Shown: in pieces, positions 44,824 through 58,549 of the stretch
How the letters are laid out: each line of letters starts with the position of its first letter
How positions within the stretch are numbered: position 1 is the first letter of the stretch
Source of the DNA: Melampsora larici-populina 98AG31
Taxonomy: Eukaryota > Basidiomycota > Pucciniomycetes > Pucciniales > Melampsoraceae
Direction of reading: 5' to 3'
DNA length: 64,000 bases
Assembly (NCBI RefSeq): GCF_000204055.1
Contig: NW_006768821.1
Span: 83,528 to 147,527, forward strand
Notes under the pieces: generated by a model
Seen by the model: only the letters and a program-made list of their open reading frames with translations
What the model was told of the DNA's origin: nothing
Databases searched by the model: none
Program-made: the position numbers and the translations under genes

Positions 44824-47800
44824 TAAAACTTGACTGGATGACTTTTGAATAAAGATAGGATTTAAGGTTGATGAGTCAATTGACTTGATCCTTTATTTGA
44901 CTCACTGAGCAGCCGTTTGGCTGCTTGTTTTCCTGATGTTGAAAAAGCTCATAAAGGTTTGAGCCTCTGTTGGACATTTGCAACACAAAAGCACACAACT
45001 TGGAATTGGATACAGTTTCAAATGGTGAATGTAGGGGGCTCTACACAGGCACTGTGAACTAAACCACCTGGCATTAGATTGACCATCTGGCTTGGTTGGG
45101 GTTACAACAGCTGTGTATGTAGCAAGGAAGTCACAAGCTGAGCCGCAGTTGAGACAAAGATCAATGTTTCCTAAGTAAGAGGACGATGGCAGTAAGGCCT
45201 GGTTGGCTTAGATTGCAAGTGAGCTGTATTGACATCACCCCACATCTTTTATTAGTTGATGGTAAATACAAAGAAAAATACAATATTGATATTTGAAAGA
45301 ATTGTATATTGGCCCAGAAATCATGACATCATAACAATAAGACACAAATGGATGGTGTAAGCAATAGAAAGGATATGTTTATAATACACAAAGAGACATT
45401 GATAGATTTACAATCTGAATTAATCATACTTTAGCCTCCACAATATACTTGTCTTAGACATGTATGTAACAAGAATAACTAACTCCCACAGCTCAGCTGC
45501 TGAATCTTGGATTCTTCTTTGAAGTTGATAATTGCCAAGCAGATGACTTTGCAGAAAATCTTGAAGCAGTGATCTCAGGTGCATCTCTTTTGTTTGAGGC
45601 AACTTGATATTGGTGCACATTGAAATATTGGAGTTCATGAAGCTCACAAAAAGGCTACTTATAATTTGGGTAATGCTTTTGATTGTTCCTTGATTCTTCT
45701 GTTGCATAGTTTCTTGAATCATCTAGCTCTTTAAACTTTTCATATACATCACGTTTCAAGTCTTTTTCACCAAGTTTTCTCAATGATTAATGGTATGTAT
45801 CAACAGAACTTTTGATGAATGTTTCACAATCAATGATATCTTGCTCATTGTTTCTGGCTTGGTATCATCAAGAGTTATTGCAGAATGTGTGCTTGGCTCA
45901 GTAAAATTGAGAATTTTGTGTCAGGTGTGCTTGTAGATTTGGCAGTCTGCATCTGTGTTTCCATGCAGAAGTTCTTTTGTTCAAGTACTTTGGCCTTATT
46001 TGCCTTATAGTTACTGCAAGTGGCCTTGGTAAGAGGTCAGGGGACAAGTTCTTTGCTCTTTGGGATCTTTGTGTGGGTGATAGGTTGCTTGTATTGACTC
46101 TCAGGATGAAACCTGAAGCATACTTGCATCTTCCAGTGGATAATTCAGAGGTGCTCTGGTGAAAAAAGTCTGGCCAGAGCAGTTTGATGAGATCTTATTT
46201 GCAAACCTTCCCATCTGGGAATTCAGTGATGTTATTTTCAAGGCATTGCATTGGTTCACAACTTCAATTTTGAGTTTCAAGTTTGGTGTCAGTGTTGCTG
46301 TTGCTCACTGGACCAACCATCTGATATGGCCACAAATTCATTTCCCTTGTCCAAAGTTGTGCTTCCACAGCAAGTTGATTCAGTAAGGTGCCACTATTGT
46401 TGAGATTTTTGAGCTTTGCTGAAAGCCATGAAATGTGTCAAGGTGGATTTTTGAAAATCTAGAAGGTGAAGTTTTCTTTGGTGATCAGCTGAAACAAAAT
46501 TGAGGGCTCAGAAGTTTGCATTAAAAATTCAGTATGAGATAGTCATGTTTCCAGTCCCACCAAGACACTCATTTGACAAAAATATTATACAACACGTGGG
46601 TCAAACCATGGACTAATGTTATGACAGCATCACATGGCATTCAACCTGACCATTTTCCACTCAGGTTACCCTTTCTGGGAGCAAACCTCTCACCAAGGAC
46701 TTTGGTCATCCCAAGCCAAACTTTTGATCCCCCCTACAGGGGGTATTTGGGCTTGGATGAGACCCACTGTAGTCAGAGATGGGATTGAAGGTTTGCAGCA
46801 TTCTCAGAGTAAAATTTATCATGAAAATAAAAATATAGCTGAAGCTTATATTGTGTACAATTCTGTATTGTCAAGATACTTGAAGGATATTGAGGATGCA
46901 TTAATGAAAGACACACATCTGAATGATCTGAATGATCTCAATGACTATCTTGAATTGAATTCAGATCTGTTTTGGAGCCACATTTCTACAGTGTCAGGAC
47001 TGGCTGAAATCTTTTTGACAAGGCATTTGGAAAATTTATTGCTGGGGCCAAATTCTTAAAGAAGGAGATTGGTATTCACAGATTATGCACAGCTCAACAA
47101 TTTGATTTCCACTCTCAGACCAAGTTGCAGTGACTCAACCACCAAAATAAATCTAGCAGAAGATCCTTCAAATTCTTTGGGATCATGTTCTGGTATCAAT
47201 CTTATGAAAATTTCTCACCACACACAAAGCCCTAAACATCACATAAAACATAATGACAAAGTCACTGGTATCCAATCTGGTGAATGCACACCAATCACAC
47301 TGTCATCTTCAGAACCCCAGTTTCAAGTTCAAGATCCAGAAAACTGCCCAAAGACCAAAACGTTCAACACAGGAAAACTATCCTATTCAAATTGCCAGGC
47401 TTCAACTGTGGTATCCTACTTAAATTGAAAGTAGCAATATTGATGAGGTATGTATAATCCCAAGATAATGGTTGAAATAGAACATCTCTTTGATATATGA
47501 TGCTGAGCTCTCAGGACATTCATTTCTCTCTGTAATTGAGTCTGAAGGAAGAATCCAAGGGAAGAAAGCCTTGGTGTTGAAGAATGGAAAAATCAAAGAT
47601 AGGAAATTAACACCAATCATGAGCTTCTCAGGCTCAGTGACATCAGAGAGTCTATCAACAGATATTGAAAAAGTCAGAGAATTGAATCAAATATGTAAAA
47701 TGACTGTTCAAAAACTTGTAGACATTGGCATATATGCCTCGGAAGAGAATTAAAATATTCTGAAGATGTTGAGGCTAGAAGTATTGAAAAAGATAAGAAA

Positions 47801-50406
47801 AAGGTCTGAAAAGAGCAAAAATTTCAAAATCATAAAATCATCAATCTTACCATGATTAAAAAGAAAATATTGTTGATTAAGTTTGGCACCATCCCAGTGT
47901 TCATAGGTACTCTAGTTCTTTTACACCATACACAAGAGGCCACTCAAATTGAAAAGGTTTTAAGGACTAGCATGGATACCCATGAATCTTGTTTTTCTCA
48001 TTGAAGGAGTCAATTCCTTGAAGACCCAATATCATTTGCTGTGATCAAAAAGCCAAAGATCACAAATGAGGTCAAATGTTGTAGTTCTAAAAAGTCAATA
48101 CATTATTTCTGTGTATCCTGTTGAGCTTGTTTGGTTCCTTCATGAACTTTGGCACAGTAGAACATTTCAGGAAAGGATTAATTGGGGTCTTCAACTTGAG
48201 TTTGAACCATCACCATTACTTCTGCTCTTCAGATGCTTTGATATAGCAAGATCATCAAGTGTAATGGTACACAAGGTCATAGAATCAAAGAAAAAGACCA
48301 CAACAAAAGATTAATTAAAGCATACCAAAAGACTTTGAAGAACAACCTTTATCAGATATCTTGGTTGTTGATCCAAATTGGTATGGGAATATGATGTTGC
48401 ATACAATCAGCAGAATTCAAAAGCAAACCTTGTCAACACAGATACCAAATGCATGCCCATATGAGAGGTATTTGCATTATGCCAAGAGGAATAAGAAAAA
48501 GCTGAATTCAGAAATGTAAACAAGAGAACAACAATCCTTGGATGTGTGAAGAATCACATGAAAAAATCTTGTAAAAGTATATAAAATCCTTGCATTTCAA
48601 GAACCTCTACCAAGTAACTCTGGAACACTGCTTTCCTAGGGTTTCAACATGTTTAGGACATGTGCAGACCATCTCTTGTCTGCATGAGTGTATTTTTCAA
48701 TCAAATGATGGATGATCAGATTGATCAGATTGTGACCTGATTGCTTGCCACAGATGATGTGTTCTCCATTGATTAACACAACCCTGAGATGGGAATTGAT
48801 GGACATCTGTGGAACTCCTAAAGAGGATTCCAGAGGCATCCAGTTTGTGTGCTGCCCGGAGGGGTTGCTGGATCTGAAATACACCCAGGTGTATGTGACA
48901 TGCTGAAATGTGTCCTGCTATGTATGAGGTTTACGGATTGTGGTGCGGTGGTCATGCTCTAACAGCCAAATGGGACAAATTCCAAACAGATGTCAACAAA
49001 TGTTGCCAGAGTGTCTGATTCTCCAACTCAACTAAGTCCTTCCTCATTGGCTCTGGGGGATGTACATGGCAGGTGGGGCTCCTGTTAAGCTACATAGTCT
49101 GATTCTGGGTACTGATAGGGAGCATGTTTTGACATTTGTTGGATGCCGAGATTTGCCTGAGGTTCCTGTCCTGTGGGCTTATGCAGTTCCGTGTGCTATT
49201 TGTCGGTTGCTGAGAGGCTGCCCAGAGTCTTCTTGCCTTGGTGGAGGTTGCCGCTCGTATATGTGAAGTAATGTGAAGTAAAAACATATCATAACTAACT
49301 TAACTGATGAAGTTAAGGTCAAAACTGTGTGAGTGTCTGAGTTGAGCAACGCAGGCCTGGAGCTGGACTTGTACGTTGCGCATCAACACACAACAACTTC
49401 CTCTATGGATATGTCTGTCTTGGCCTACACATGTGAGACCTTGTGAATAATAACTCCCCTTTAACAAAGGAATAAATATTGATATGCATGTCTATCTCCG
49501 CTTGCCCGTTGAGCAGCAACCTCAGGGCTATGTAGCAGCAGGTGATGAAAGAGAGCTTGATGATGACACTTGGACCCCGAAAAAGGCAAACCATTGGACA
49601 ACATGTAAAGCGAGGAAATATGAGCGGATCACCGGTAGCCCTGTGTGATTTAGGCAGGCGGACGACCTGAACCAAGCATCTGCTGAGTTAGACCGGGTCA
49701 ACTATGTATGGGGGTGAGTCCAACCTAACTCCATCGTAAGTCCTCCATCAAGTTATGACAGCGACTTGGCCTGGTTGAGACTGATGACCTTCTTCCGGCT
49801 GGTTCGCTCGGATCGGTAAATTGAAAGAATCATGGAAGCGTGAGCGCGGGCCAAAGACGCCGCTTTTTGGAATCATCTGCGCTGGTTTTCCTCTCGGTGG
49901 GAGCGGTGAGAGGAGCGGTGGGAGGCGAGGACCACAAAAGGAATTCGAGAGCAGTTAAACTGTGATCTTTGACTCATATATACAAATTGACTACGTATAC
50001 ACGCAGTATGTACAAGATTAATTGAGGTGGCTTTGAACTTTTTGTCATCTCGTCCTCTGACATCTTCCTAAAGCCTTGTGTGAGTTCCGTGAGACTTCCC
50101 ATACAATTTTGTACTCGCACAAACATCACCAACACGAAGTTCCTTTACCACCCACCTTCTTTTCCTCTCAGAACATCCGCTGTCCTCCTCTACTGCCTCC
50201 TATCATAGGCTTTTTGTTCTTTATTATCAATCTCTTCTGTAAGCCTTAATCATCTTATCCAAACGATTCATTGCTAATTCAGTATCGTAACAGCTTCTTC
50301 AACCCAATCAATCTTGCTTATTATTCGACTCCTGACCTTAACCCGACACCGGTAGTACGAACACTTGACCTACGAATCCACAATTCATTCATTCATTCCA
50401 TTCGCC
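44824..50406. other. gene-poor repeat-like region
   Basis: Many short frames, none with a recognised domain. Three consecutive plus-strand frames at 46634-47059, 47069-47428 and 47490-47753 (141, 119 and 87 codons) may be remnants of one gene or retroelement. They are Ser/Asn-rich and show no family signature. A minus-strand frame at 48636-48884 is similarly unassigned. The stretch next to 50406 should contain the promoter of the first Egh16-like gene. Confidence 0.4.
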
Positions 50407-51705
50407 ATGAGTCCTCGACCAATGAAGAACGCCGTTTTTGCCGGGCTCTCAGCTGCTATGCTCTGGTCCGTTCAAATCCTACCATATACCGAATCGCGAT
50501 ATTGCTCCATCCTAAATGTCAACGGGGGTAATGGTGTCACTGGACACGGCTTCGGTATTGTACGCTTGAATTTCTTCTCTAGTCGATGAAAGTAGCTGGC
50601 ACTGATATCAACGATTGATCCTACACAGGATGCTTCTGGTCGCGTTCCACGAACTGGTACTTCAGGAGACGTGAGGCCAATGAATATTCTTTCCTCAGGT
50701 GCTTTTGCGTGTCTGACATGTTTCACTAATAGGCGGGTGCCGACGCTACCGCTTTCACTCCTGGCGACAATCCTAATCCCGTTTGCGGATCAGTAGCCAA
50801 GCTTCATGGCGCTGTGAACATTGCCGACCAGACTGCAAAATGTTTGCTATCTCCACCTATGCTCACCGCCCGTACTCATGAAGTTACTAACAGCTCACTT
50901 GATTAGCGATCGCCGCCGGCGTGCCAACCGTGCTTTCCAACGGCTCCATTCCCTTGGACTTTTTCCAAGTTGACCGTAACGGAGGTGGGCCAGCGGCTTG
51001 CGAATACAGCGCTGTAAGTTGATCTTCGTCACAATCCTGCTACATCACTACTAACTAATGCCTTACTTTGATGTGTTGAAGGATGGCACCGGCCATTCTT
51101 TCGAACCGATGGATGTGACTCTCAACTTACCTGGAAACTTTGGTGCCTTCCCTGCAGACCGAAAAACCTGGAGGGTGGTGGCCACTTTCAAGGAGTCAGC
51201 TCATAACTTTCATGAAGCGTTTCTGCTTACGATATCCTCTGAATGTTGACTTCATGGACTTTGCTTGACCAGGGGCTCACGATGCTCAGGCGGTCCGGAC
51301 AAAAACATATGTCTTGTTCGATGTCGGGCCGGTCAAACCTCCGAAAGTTTGTGTTTTATCACTGGATCAAAATTTTTACGAGCCCTCACTCTAACAATGA
51401 ATGTCAATTGTCCACTTCTGAATCATAGCGGCACAGAAAATCTGTGGAGGTTGTTTCATTGTCAAACTAGACGGTACCGTAGCCAAGAAAGGCTCCAGCG
51501 GGAGCTCCAGCGGATCAGACTCATCTGGATACAGTAAGTTGATCAAAAATCTCATTCAACTAAACGATAATCATATTCATCCGTGTAAATTGTACTAGCT
51601 TTGACTTCTCAGCAGATGGATTCCTTGATTTCGGTGTCGGTTAAGCTTGCCAAGAAGAATAATCTTGTTGCTCCTAAGCACACCAAGCGTGCTCATCATC
51701 AATAG
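50407..51705 (+). CDS. Egh16-like (GAS1/gEgh family) secreted protein, 269 aa
   Basis: Eight exons: 50407-50559, 50629-50670, 50733-50841, 50907-51013, 51082-51194, 51273-51346, 51429-51533, 51599-51705. The N-terminus MSPRPMKNAVFAGLSAAMLW resembles a signal sequence; MKNAV at residue 6 is an alternative start. Family hallmarks are present in order: QVDRNGGGPAACEYS, MDVTLNLPGNFGAFP, RCSGGPDKNICLVRCRAG (paired Cys) and ICGGCFIVKL, followed by a Ser/Gly linker and a basic tail. Egh16-like proteins were first known from appressoria and early infection structures of plant pathogens and are extracellular. Their biochemical function is not settled. Frame continuity through seven introns supports the model; the donor of intron 5 (GTCAGC) is the weakest. 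Confidence 0.88.
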
Positions 51706-52108
51706 GGCTCTCTTTCGATTCCCTAGTTTTACCTTGAATCAACATTCAGCGCATGATAGAAACACAATACAAACCAGTCTTATCTTGTTTTTATGCTTTT
51801 CCTATCATGTCCCTTCTTCGCAATTTGTCTACGTGCCTCCACACATCGTTCCAATTCACCTCTTATTTCCATTTGCCTATCATGGTGGTCCGTGGCCAAT
51901 CATAATTTCTACAATTTTACTATCACGAACTTGCTCTCTTTTATGTTCTACTTGATAGCTATAATTGCATTTGTTGAACCTGTTTTACAAATCAATATAG
52001 CTAGGCCGAAAGTTAACCCAACGGTCGCCTTTGCAGCATGTAAGACCATTGCGCTATCGAGACTTGAACTGATGTACTGCGAGCAGAGCCCGTCAGCCTT
52101 TCACAACG
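51706..52108. other. 3' region of the first Egh16-like gene
   Basis: Pyrimidine-rich 3' sequence; no other gene supported. Confidence 0.5.
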
Positions 52109-52110
52109 TA

Positions 52111-52378
52111 TGGTTGGTAGTGCCGAGAAGCGTCAAAGGTCGGACCAGCGGGTATTACTCTGCCAACTTGAGGCTGAGCAAGAAAACTCACTGAATTTCT
52201 GAGCCAAAGATACTGTTGGACTCCTGGCATTGATGGCAATCCAGATATGCCATTGGAAATTCAATATTCGAACTTCTTGTTTTAGTTGGTTTCTACAACA
52301 TAACTAAATCTTGTCTTGAAGTGTAGTTTTTGATAAATATCCGGTCCGAGATTTGACGCTTCTCGACACTACCAACCA
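52111..52378 (+). mobile_element. 268-bp MITE with TA flanks (copy 2)
   Basis: Same length as, and apparently identical to, the reverse complement of 42274-42541. TA flanks at 52109-52110 and 52379-52380. It lies about 400 bases downstream of the first Egh16-like stop codon. Confidence 0.9.
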
Positions 52379-52380
52379 TA

Positions 52381-53811
52381 TTGATATTCAAAGATTTTAA
52401 GGGTTGGGAAGGTGAGATTCCATCAGGGAAGTTCGATGTTAGTTGGACCTCAAAGATGCAAGAATGGATTACGTCAAAAGTGACGCAAATCACGTGAGAA
52501 GCGGCCTTGCATATTTCTTATGGATTGCCTCACGTAACATACTAAAAATGAAAAATGCACCCTGCGTGAGTAAAAACGTCGATTTTCATCAAATTGATGA
52601 CGTTTCACCAGGCATTGGTGGCGATGCTCTTGCAATTCTTTGTGCACGGTGCGGTTGCAGACTCTTCTAGTCTCCACAGAGCTCCACACATCATGTTATT
52701 TCTGCTCTGGAATTCAAGTCAACTTGTCAATCGACGCCCCGAGAGCGTTCCCTGCGTTCCTTGCTTTTATTGATTTTACATATCCCTCCGCCAATTTGGT
52801 GTCGAGTTACTCGGGGAACTTGACAAGCTTATGAAAGCTTTCAACCTTTGTCGATAGCAAGGCTCTGTGTGCAATCGAGGCGATTTGGGATCCGTATATG
52901 CAAAGGCTGTTACGATCTGTACGTAGCTGAGCGTGGACTCAAAAGATCAAGGGCAATTGTAAATGATGTTTGTCCTTAACTATTCTCCAAATGGGTCCAA
53001 AAAATTGCCCAGCTCTACCGGCAAAGCCCACCACTTGAGCAAAAATGGCGGGCCTTGAAGTCTTGGGGCAAGCTTCGTGACTTGCCGACCCTCCTGAATC
53101 AGACTGATACGAGCTGAAGACTGACACTGTGTTTAAACTTTATCTGCAGCGAAATCTGCTCAGCTCCCGAGTATACCCACGTCGCGTTCGGTTTGTTCGG
53201 AAGAATGCTTGTTGCAATTTTCACTCGTTGCGTGACACTGACAGCCTCAGTTCTGTATATGTAGAGAACATTCTTCCCTGTATGTACGGTCTAAACCACC
53301 ACCCGGTTCGCCCTTCAACGCACAATCACGCCGTCATTCCACTCCCGTTCACCTTTTCTCCGCTTCTCTGTGAGTTCATAAATCTCGCCAAGTTCACCTG
53401 CGCCCGTGGCTGCTCATCAATTGCTCATTCATCCACAAACATCCAGCTGCGCTTCAGGTGCGCGTTTAACCTTCGAAATCAGAGCTCTTTTAATCAATAC
53501 AGTACATACGTTCGTCTTTTCGTAAGTAACGTCGAGCTTAACTGCGTACATACACCTTTGCAATCGTGCGAGCCCATACGACACCTCTATATTAGCATCT
53601 CGTTTTGACAATTTCAATTTACTACCCTTCAACCCAAACCTCTCATCCCACTCGTTCGCCCATCTAGTTCACATTTGAACTACTATACTCCAGGAAGCTA
53701 TCCACTTCCCACTTATTCTCTTAAACTCCCTTTACTCAGAAGACAACTGCCTTTTGTCACTCTTTCATTTTCATTCTCTCGATTTTCAACAACGAAACCC
53801 TTTCATAAAGA
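52381..53811. other. region upstream of the second Egh16-like gene
   Basis: No gene supported. The pyrimidine-rich stretch at ~53260-53800 (CCTTC, CTTTT and similar blocks) looks like a fungal promoter and 5' leader. Confidence 0.45.
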
Positions 53812-55322
53812 ATGCCTTCACTCGCACTCGCCGCCGGTATCGTGGCTTCGGCTCTTGTAGCCATTCGACCTGTTGCAGGTCATTGTAAACTTGTTCGAAC
53901 TGCTGCTAAACTTTCGCCCGATGGAGTCTTTGACCAAACACAGAGCTGGGGTTTCGGAGTGGTAGGTCTCTATACTTTTGTTTCGACAAATGTATCTCTG
54001 TGCCAGCGCTAACTGATCCCATTTCATCATCATTTAGGCAAAGGACAATGAATTCCCCTGGTTCAAGTCTCAAGGTCTTGATGTGCGTCTCCGAACACTA
54101 TACAATTGTCATCAAACGATCTCAGATCTTTCTGGTAGCTTATTCACTCACTATCTTTGGATGCTCGCGTATCAAACAAATAGGCCGGAGCCGATGCCCC
54201 CTATTTCTCTAAAAAGATCGAATGGGTCGAAAACCCCGAATATCCTTGTGGTATGAATGAACAATGGGGTCCTCTTAACATTCCAGCATGGCTAACTCAG
54301 TGTCAGTACTCAAACCTGCTATTCTTCATTAACTATATGAATATGACTCTGAAACTTTTGGATCTTGATAGCGGAAGCCTCTGGTGTTGCAACTATTGGT
54401 GAGGATGGCAAATTTGAGACGGAGATCTTTCAAGTGAACCGTGATGGTGGTGGAGAATGTACATGTGAATATGACACAGTAAGTACACTTTGATTATCTT
54501 TTGTAAAGCGTGCGCTCAAAAGTCTTTGTCTCTTAAGGATGCCAAAGCTACAAACTGGCAGAAGTGTAAGACGCTCAAGAACCCACCTGGTATCGATGGC
54601 ATGTGGCCGGTAGATCGTGTTAATCACACTGCAATTTTCCAACTCCCACCGTCAGTCTACTTTTGAGGTCAACTGTGTAGCTTTTTCATTAGATCTGTGT
54701 ATTGATTTCCTTCATCGCACATTATGGCCACAGCGGTACCAGCTGTGGGGGAGGATTGTTTGAAGACAAGTGCATCGTCCGTATCAGATGTGGTAAGCCG
54801 CCCTCATTGGGATAATAAGATGTCATAGCTAGGCATCTTATTGAATGTACTTTTTGCTGATCGTCTTTGAATCACCAGGTTGGAAACTTCGTTTTGGAGG
54901 CTGTCTCGCGCTCAAGACAGCTTCAAGTCCGGCACCCTTGGCCCTCCAAGTGGTCTCACACGGTGGACAAGCAATTGCCAATCCTTCCAATGGCAGTAAG
55001 TGCTCATCATCCAAACTATCCTTATGAGTTTATTCAATCGGATCTTTGTCTCTTCTGGTTTTTAGTACTCGCCGATTCTGATTTCAAGGCTATGGCTCAA
55101 CAAGTCTTTGATGCAATGAAGGCCAAGGGTATGCTTATGAACAAGTCCGCCGGATACACAAAAACACACAAACGCAAATGCAACGAAGGATTAGACGAGC
55201 ATGAAACCCCGTCGTTGATGAAACGAGCAGACAGCATGTCTGCACAAGTCGACAGTCACAAATCAACCATTGCTGCCAACGTCGTCCTCTTGATGAAGAG
55301 TAACAATATGGTCCTTGCTTAG
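53812..55322 (+). CDS. Egh16-like (GAS1/gEgh family) secreted protein, 321 aa
   Basis: Eight exons: 53812-53961, 54038-54082, 54184-54301, 54372-54478, 54538-54650, 54734-54792, 54879-54995, 55066-55322. Intron phases equal those of the first Egh16-like gene throughout, and exons 4 and 5 have the same lengths (107, 113). The signal peptide MPSLALAAGIVASALVAIRP ends at AG, so the mature protein would start with His (HCKLV). Hallmarks: FQVNRDGGGECTCEYD, a NPPGIDGMW segment, TSCGGGLFEDKCIVRIRC and LRFGGCLAL. The C-terminal tail is longer than in copy 1, Lys-rich then Ser/Met-rich. Extracellular, infection-related by family; activity unknown. Confidence 0.88.
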
Positions 55323-56480
55323 TGAACCATGATTGGTCAAGCTATGTCACTGCTATGACATTTGGCAAGATCTGACAAATTTCAACGTGTTCTCTATTGG
55401 AAATACTGCTATAGTCTTTTCTTGGATAGAGACTGAGACCCTTGTAACCAATTTAGTTAGAACGATATTTCCTCCTCCCAACTCTCTTATTTAGTCCAGG
55501 TCTCTTTTCAATTTTCCCCCTTCACATTTCATCATCAGCTGTTCCTAGGTGCATCAGATTATATCCGAAGATGTGCTTTCTGTGTTCTAGTTATCTTGTC
55601 CTTTTCATCATTTATCAGTGACTCTACGCAATCTCAGTACTTTAACTTTAAATTTTACTTGTTTTCTTTTCGAAACACTTCACTTCCCAATTTTTTTTGA
55701 ATTAATTTTTTTGTTCTTTCAATTATCTTTGATTTGATGCATTAGTCATCCTATGCGCTGGATCGGAAGCAATTAAAGAAGGTGTTTTAAATTTGATGTA
55801 TGCAGCCTGGAAGCATAACCTCAAAGTTGAACTAGCTAAGGTTTGCTAGGAAGACAGACTGTCTGAGCCCATACTTGAACATACCCTTTGTTTGTATACC
55901 TTGAGCATTCAAAAAAGTCATCAATTTATGGTGAGTTTTGTTGAATATGACCGATCACTCTGAGTCTGACTTTGACCCTATACCACAGATATGAACTGCC
56001 TTGAGCCGACTCCAGCCCAACATATGAGCTGTACCCTCTCTATCCTCCTCCATGTTGGGCTTCTCAGAAGCATTCAACGGTGTATCTTCAGAATCTACCA
56101 TCCCAAAAGCTTGATCCCAACCAGCACACAGCGAAAGCGAGAGTGAACGAAGCTCCGACCAGCTCGGTAGTCTCGCGAGTCTCGAGACTACCCACTGTCT
56201 CATCACCTGTACCGCAGTCGGATGAGTGCTTCCACTTTTGTAGAGAGTCTCCCACCTACCCAAAAGGTCAATTGAAATACATATCCATAACGCTTTAGGA
56301 TCACTAAGGAAAGTTAAAAAAAAAGTCCTGCACAGACGCACAAGCCATGAAAGGGTGGGCAGCCTTATGCAGCATGACCTTGAAGGTCATTCCATTTGTT
56401 GTATTTCCTGCGTATATTGCAACACGACCGCATAAGCAAACTCAACAAAGTAATATCACTAAGACCTCTGAATAAACCCG
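55323..56480. other. intergenic, nothing recognised
   Basis: 3' region of the second Egh16-like gene, then sequence with a GTCTCGCGAGTCTCGAGAC palindrome near 56170-56190. No gene supported. Confidence 0.45.
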
Positions 56481-58549
56481 ATGAAAAGACCTTTGACATT
56501 CACACCTATTGATCCATCAAAACCACTGCCATATCCAGCTGTCGCCAAAACACGTAGTGGTCTCATCTGTGATTCCAACCTTTGCATCAACCAAAGACCT
56601 CACTCCACCATCTACTATCAACCCAAGAAGCAACCTCAAAACATTGGATTGAGGGTAATAATTCAATAGTTATTCATGTCCGTAACACGACATTTACCAT
56701 ATTCTTTGAACACGCCGTCACAGTGCAACCACGACGATAAATACTACCGTACACATAATACTCAGTGGTACAATAACGAGGTACTAGCATACAACACAGA
56801 AAAACATTTGCGAGGGTTTTTACCTATAGGATACAATTCTCCTATTCAACGAACGAGACCTTCAAGCAGGTTGCTCAACAACCAAATTCAGGCCAATCAC
56901 GAATTTGCTATGAATCTTAACAACATGCTGAATGGGGAAGGAGGGCCTCCCACACCTACTTGTAGTCAAAAAACCAACGGTGCAGGTTCCTTTTTGACTG
57001 TGTCGCAGACGTGCCGCGGGATCGATGGTAAACTAGCTGTTGGTCACAATCCGAAAAACAACAGTCAATGCCCTAAAAATGCATGTTTCGAAGTGAGAGT
57101 TTCTTAATCTGTTACAATGTGTTTCATGTAGTTTGCATCAATACTGACCCGTATGACCCCGACAGTGCTGCTACCAGCTGAACGCAGCCAGGGGATGCAC
57201 CAAGCACGCCAGCATTGAAGACGCAAATATCCAAGTGGACCGAGTGGATCAGGACCCCAAGCCCCATCTCATGTACAAGAAGAAATGATCAATCCTTTGC
57301 CTGAACCACATATGAATCCTCTGGAAAGGCGACCTGCTCAAACGGAACGACGACCTGCTCAGCCAGAACGTATGTTTTCACAGGGTGTGGAAGGCACCAG
57401 TTTAGAACGATTTCGAAGTGTTACCATCCAGGATCAGGCCAACCAGCGCATGTCGAAAGAAGGCAACGATAAGGTCAACAAGACCATTACGTTGGTACTT
57501 TGGCCGGGAACTGAGGTCTGTACACACATTCAAAATTGTTACAAGAGTTACACTAACCCCGAAACCATATATGCATAGCCTGACCCATTAGAATGCAAGG
57601 TTTGGTGTGTCCTTGCACCTCAATGGCCGAAATTCGCATTAGAACACTCCGCCCAGCTCACCAAAGAAGTTACCAACGTGCTAGGATCAGATTTCAGCGG
57701 GTGTTTACAAGTATGGAATGTTGATGAAAACCTCTGGGTAAGATCTATTCACTGCAGTATATGTATTCATATTTATTAACGTCAATTGACCTAATTGTTT
57801 GTAACAATTAGGTGCTATTGGAAATGGACACTCTTGAACAATACCACATAGACACGCGCAAAATATTAGTCGCATTCCCTGGTATCGAACCTATGGAATG
57901 CAAAACCGTTGACACTCACTTGGCTTCAATTTCAGCAAAGTTATCTACGGACTCTTGCCACCTGCTACATCCGGCACATCAAACGCCTACCTCTTCATTG
58001 AGAGCTAGACAGCCCACCTCTTCATGCGAAAAAGCTACACCACCGTCTAATCTAGGGCCACCTCCTGACGATGAAGAAGATATAACGACACCACGGCCAA
58101 GCCCATCTGTTACGCAGCTTTCCAAAACTGACGAGCTTGATACACCCCAACCACAGCCTGCCCAGTCCAATTGCAAGCGCGCACACGCTTCATCCAAAAT
58201 TGAATCCGAGGACGAGCATGGCAACACCCCCAGTTGGCCGTTGAGTGTGACAATGAACGAGATGTCCAACTTTTACCATTTGACCATTGGGCCAAGAAAG
58301 ATGGTGTACGAGCAGGCATTCAAAATGTTGTTCAGCAAAACGCATAAGTACAAGGCATCTACCGTTTTGTGTTATCGACGGTGGCTCCACTTCATCACTT
58401 CTAAAACACTATTAGCATATGTGGCCTCCAATGGAGGGAAGTCAGTACGCAAGGGTCAAACCAAATTTCTGTCACAATGGGATAGAGCTTGCAACCAAGC
58501 TGACCAAGAAAGAGCAACAAATTGCCAACAATTTGACCTATCAGATTAG
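56481..58549 (+). CDS. Cys/His-cluster protein, uncharacterised, 577 aa
   Basis: Six exons: 56481-56654, 56724-57092, 57166-57272, 57329-57515, 57579-57737, 57812-58549; phases agree at every junction. The exon 2-3 join creates a probable zinc-binding cluster: GHNPKNNSQCPKNACFECC then GCTKH. Two other Cys lie near the start (LICDSNLC). The middle includes a folded-looking segment (LECKVWCVLAPQWPKFALEH), then a long Pro/Ser/Thr linker and a C-terminal globular part (YHLTIGPRKMVYEQAFKMLF). I do not know the family. The 57273-57328 intron is inferred because the direct frame hits TGA. It precedes an alpha-kinase-like gene by 434 bases on the same strand; the two may once have formed one protein, but that is a guess. 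Confidence 0.7.

Noticed and set aside
49021..49320. CTCAACTAAGTCCTTCCTC as another end of the DUF6589/RecQ element type
   Set aside because: Resembles the TIR start, but no paired inverted end or closing hairpin was found nearby.
44824..50406. CRISPR array or bacterial mobile element
   Set aside because: The window is eukaryotic; no regularly spaced repeats were seen.
55955..56341. 128-codon minus-strand frame
   Set aside because: No domain; overlaps a palindrome and the promoter side of the next gene.
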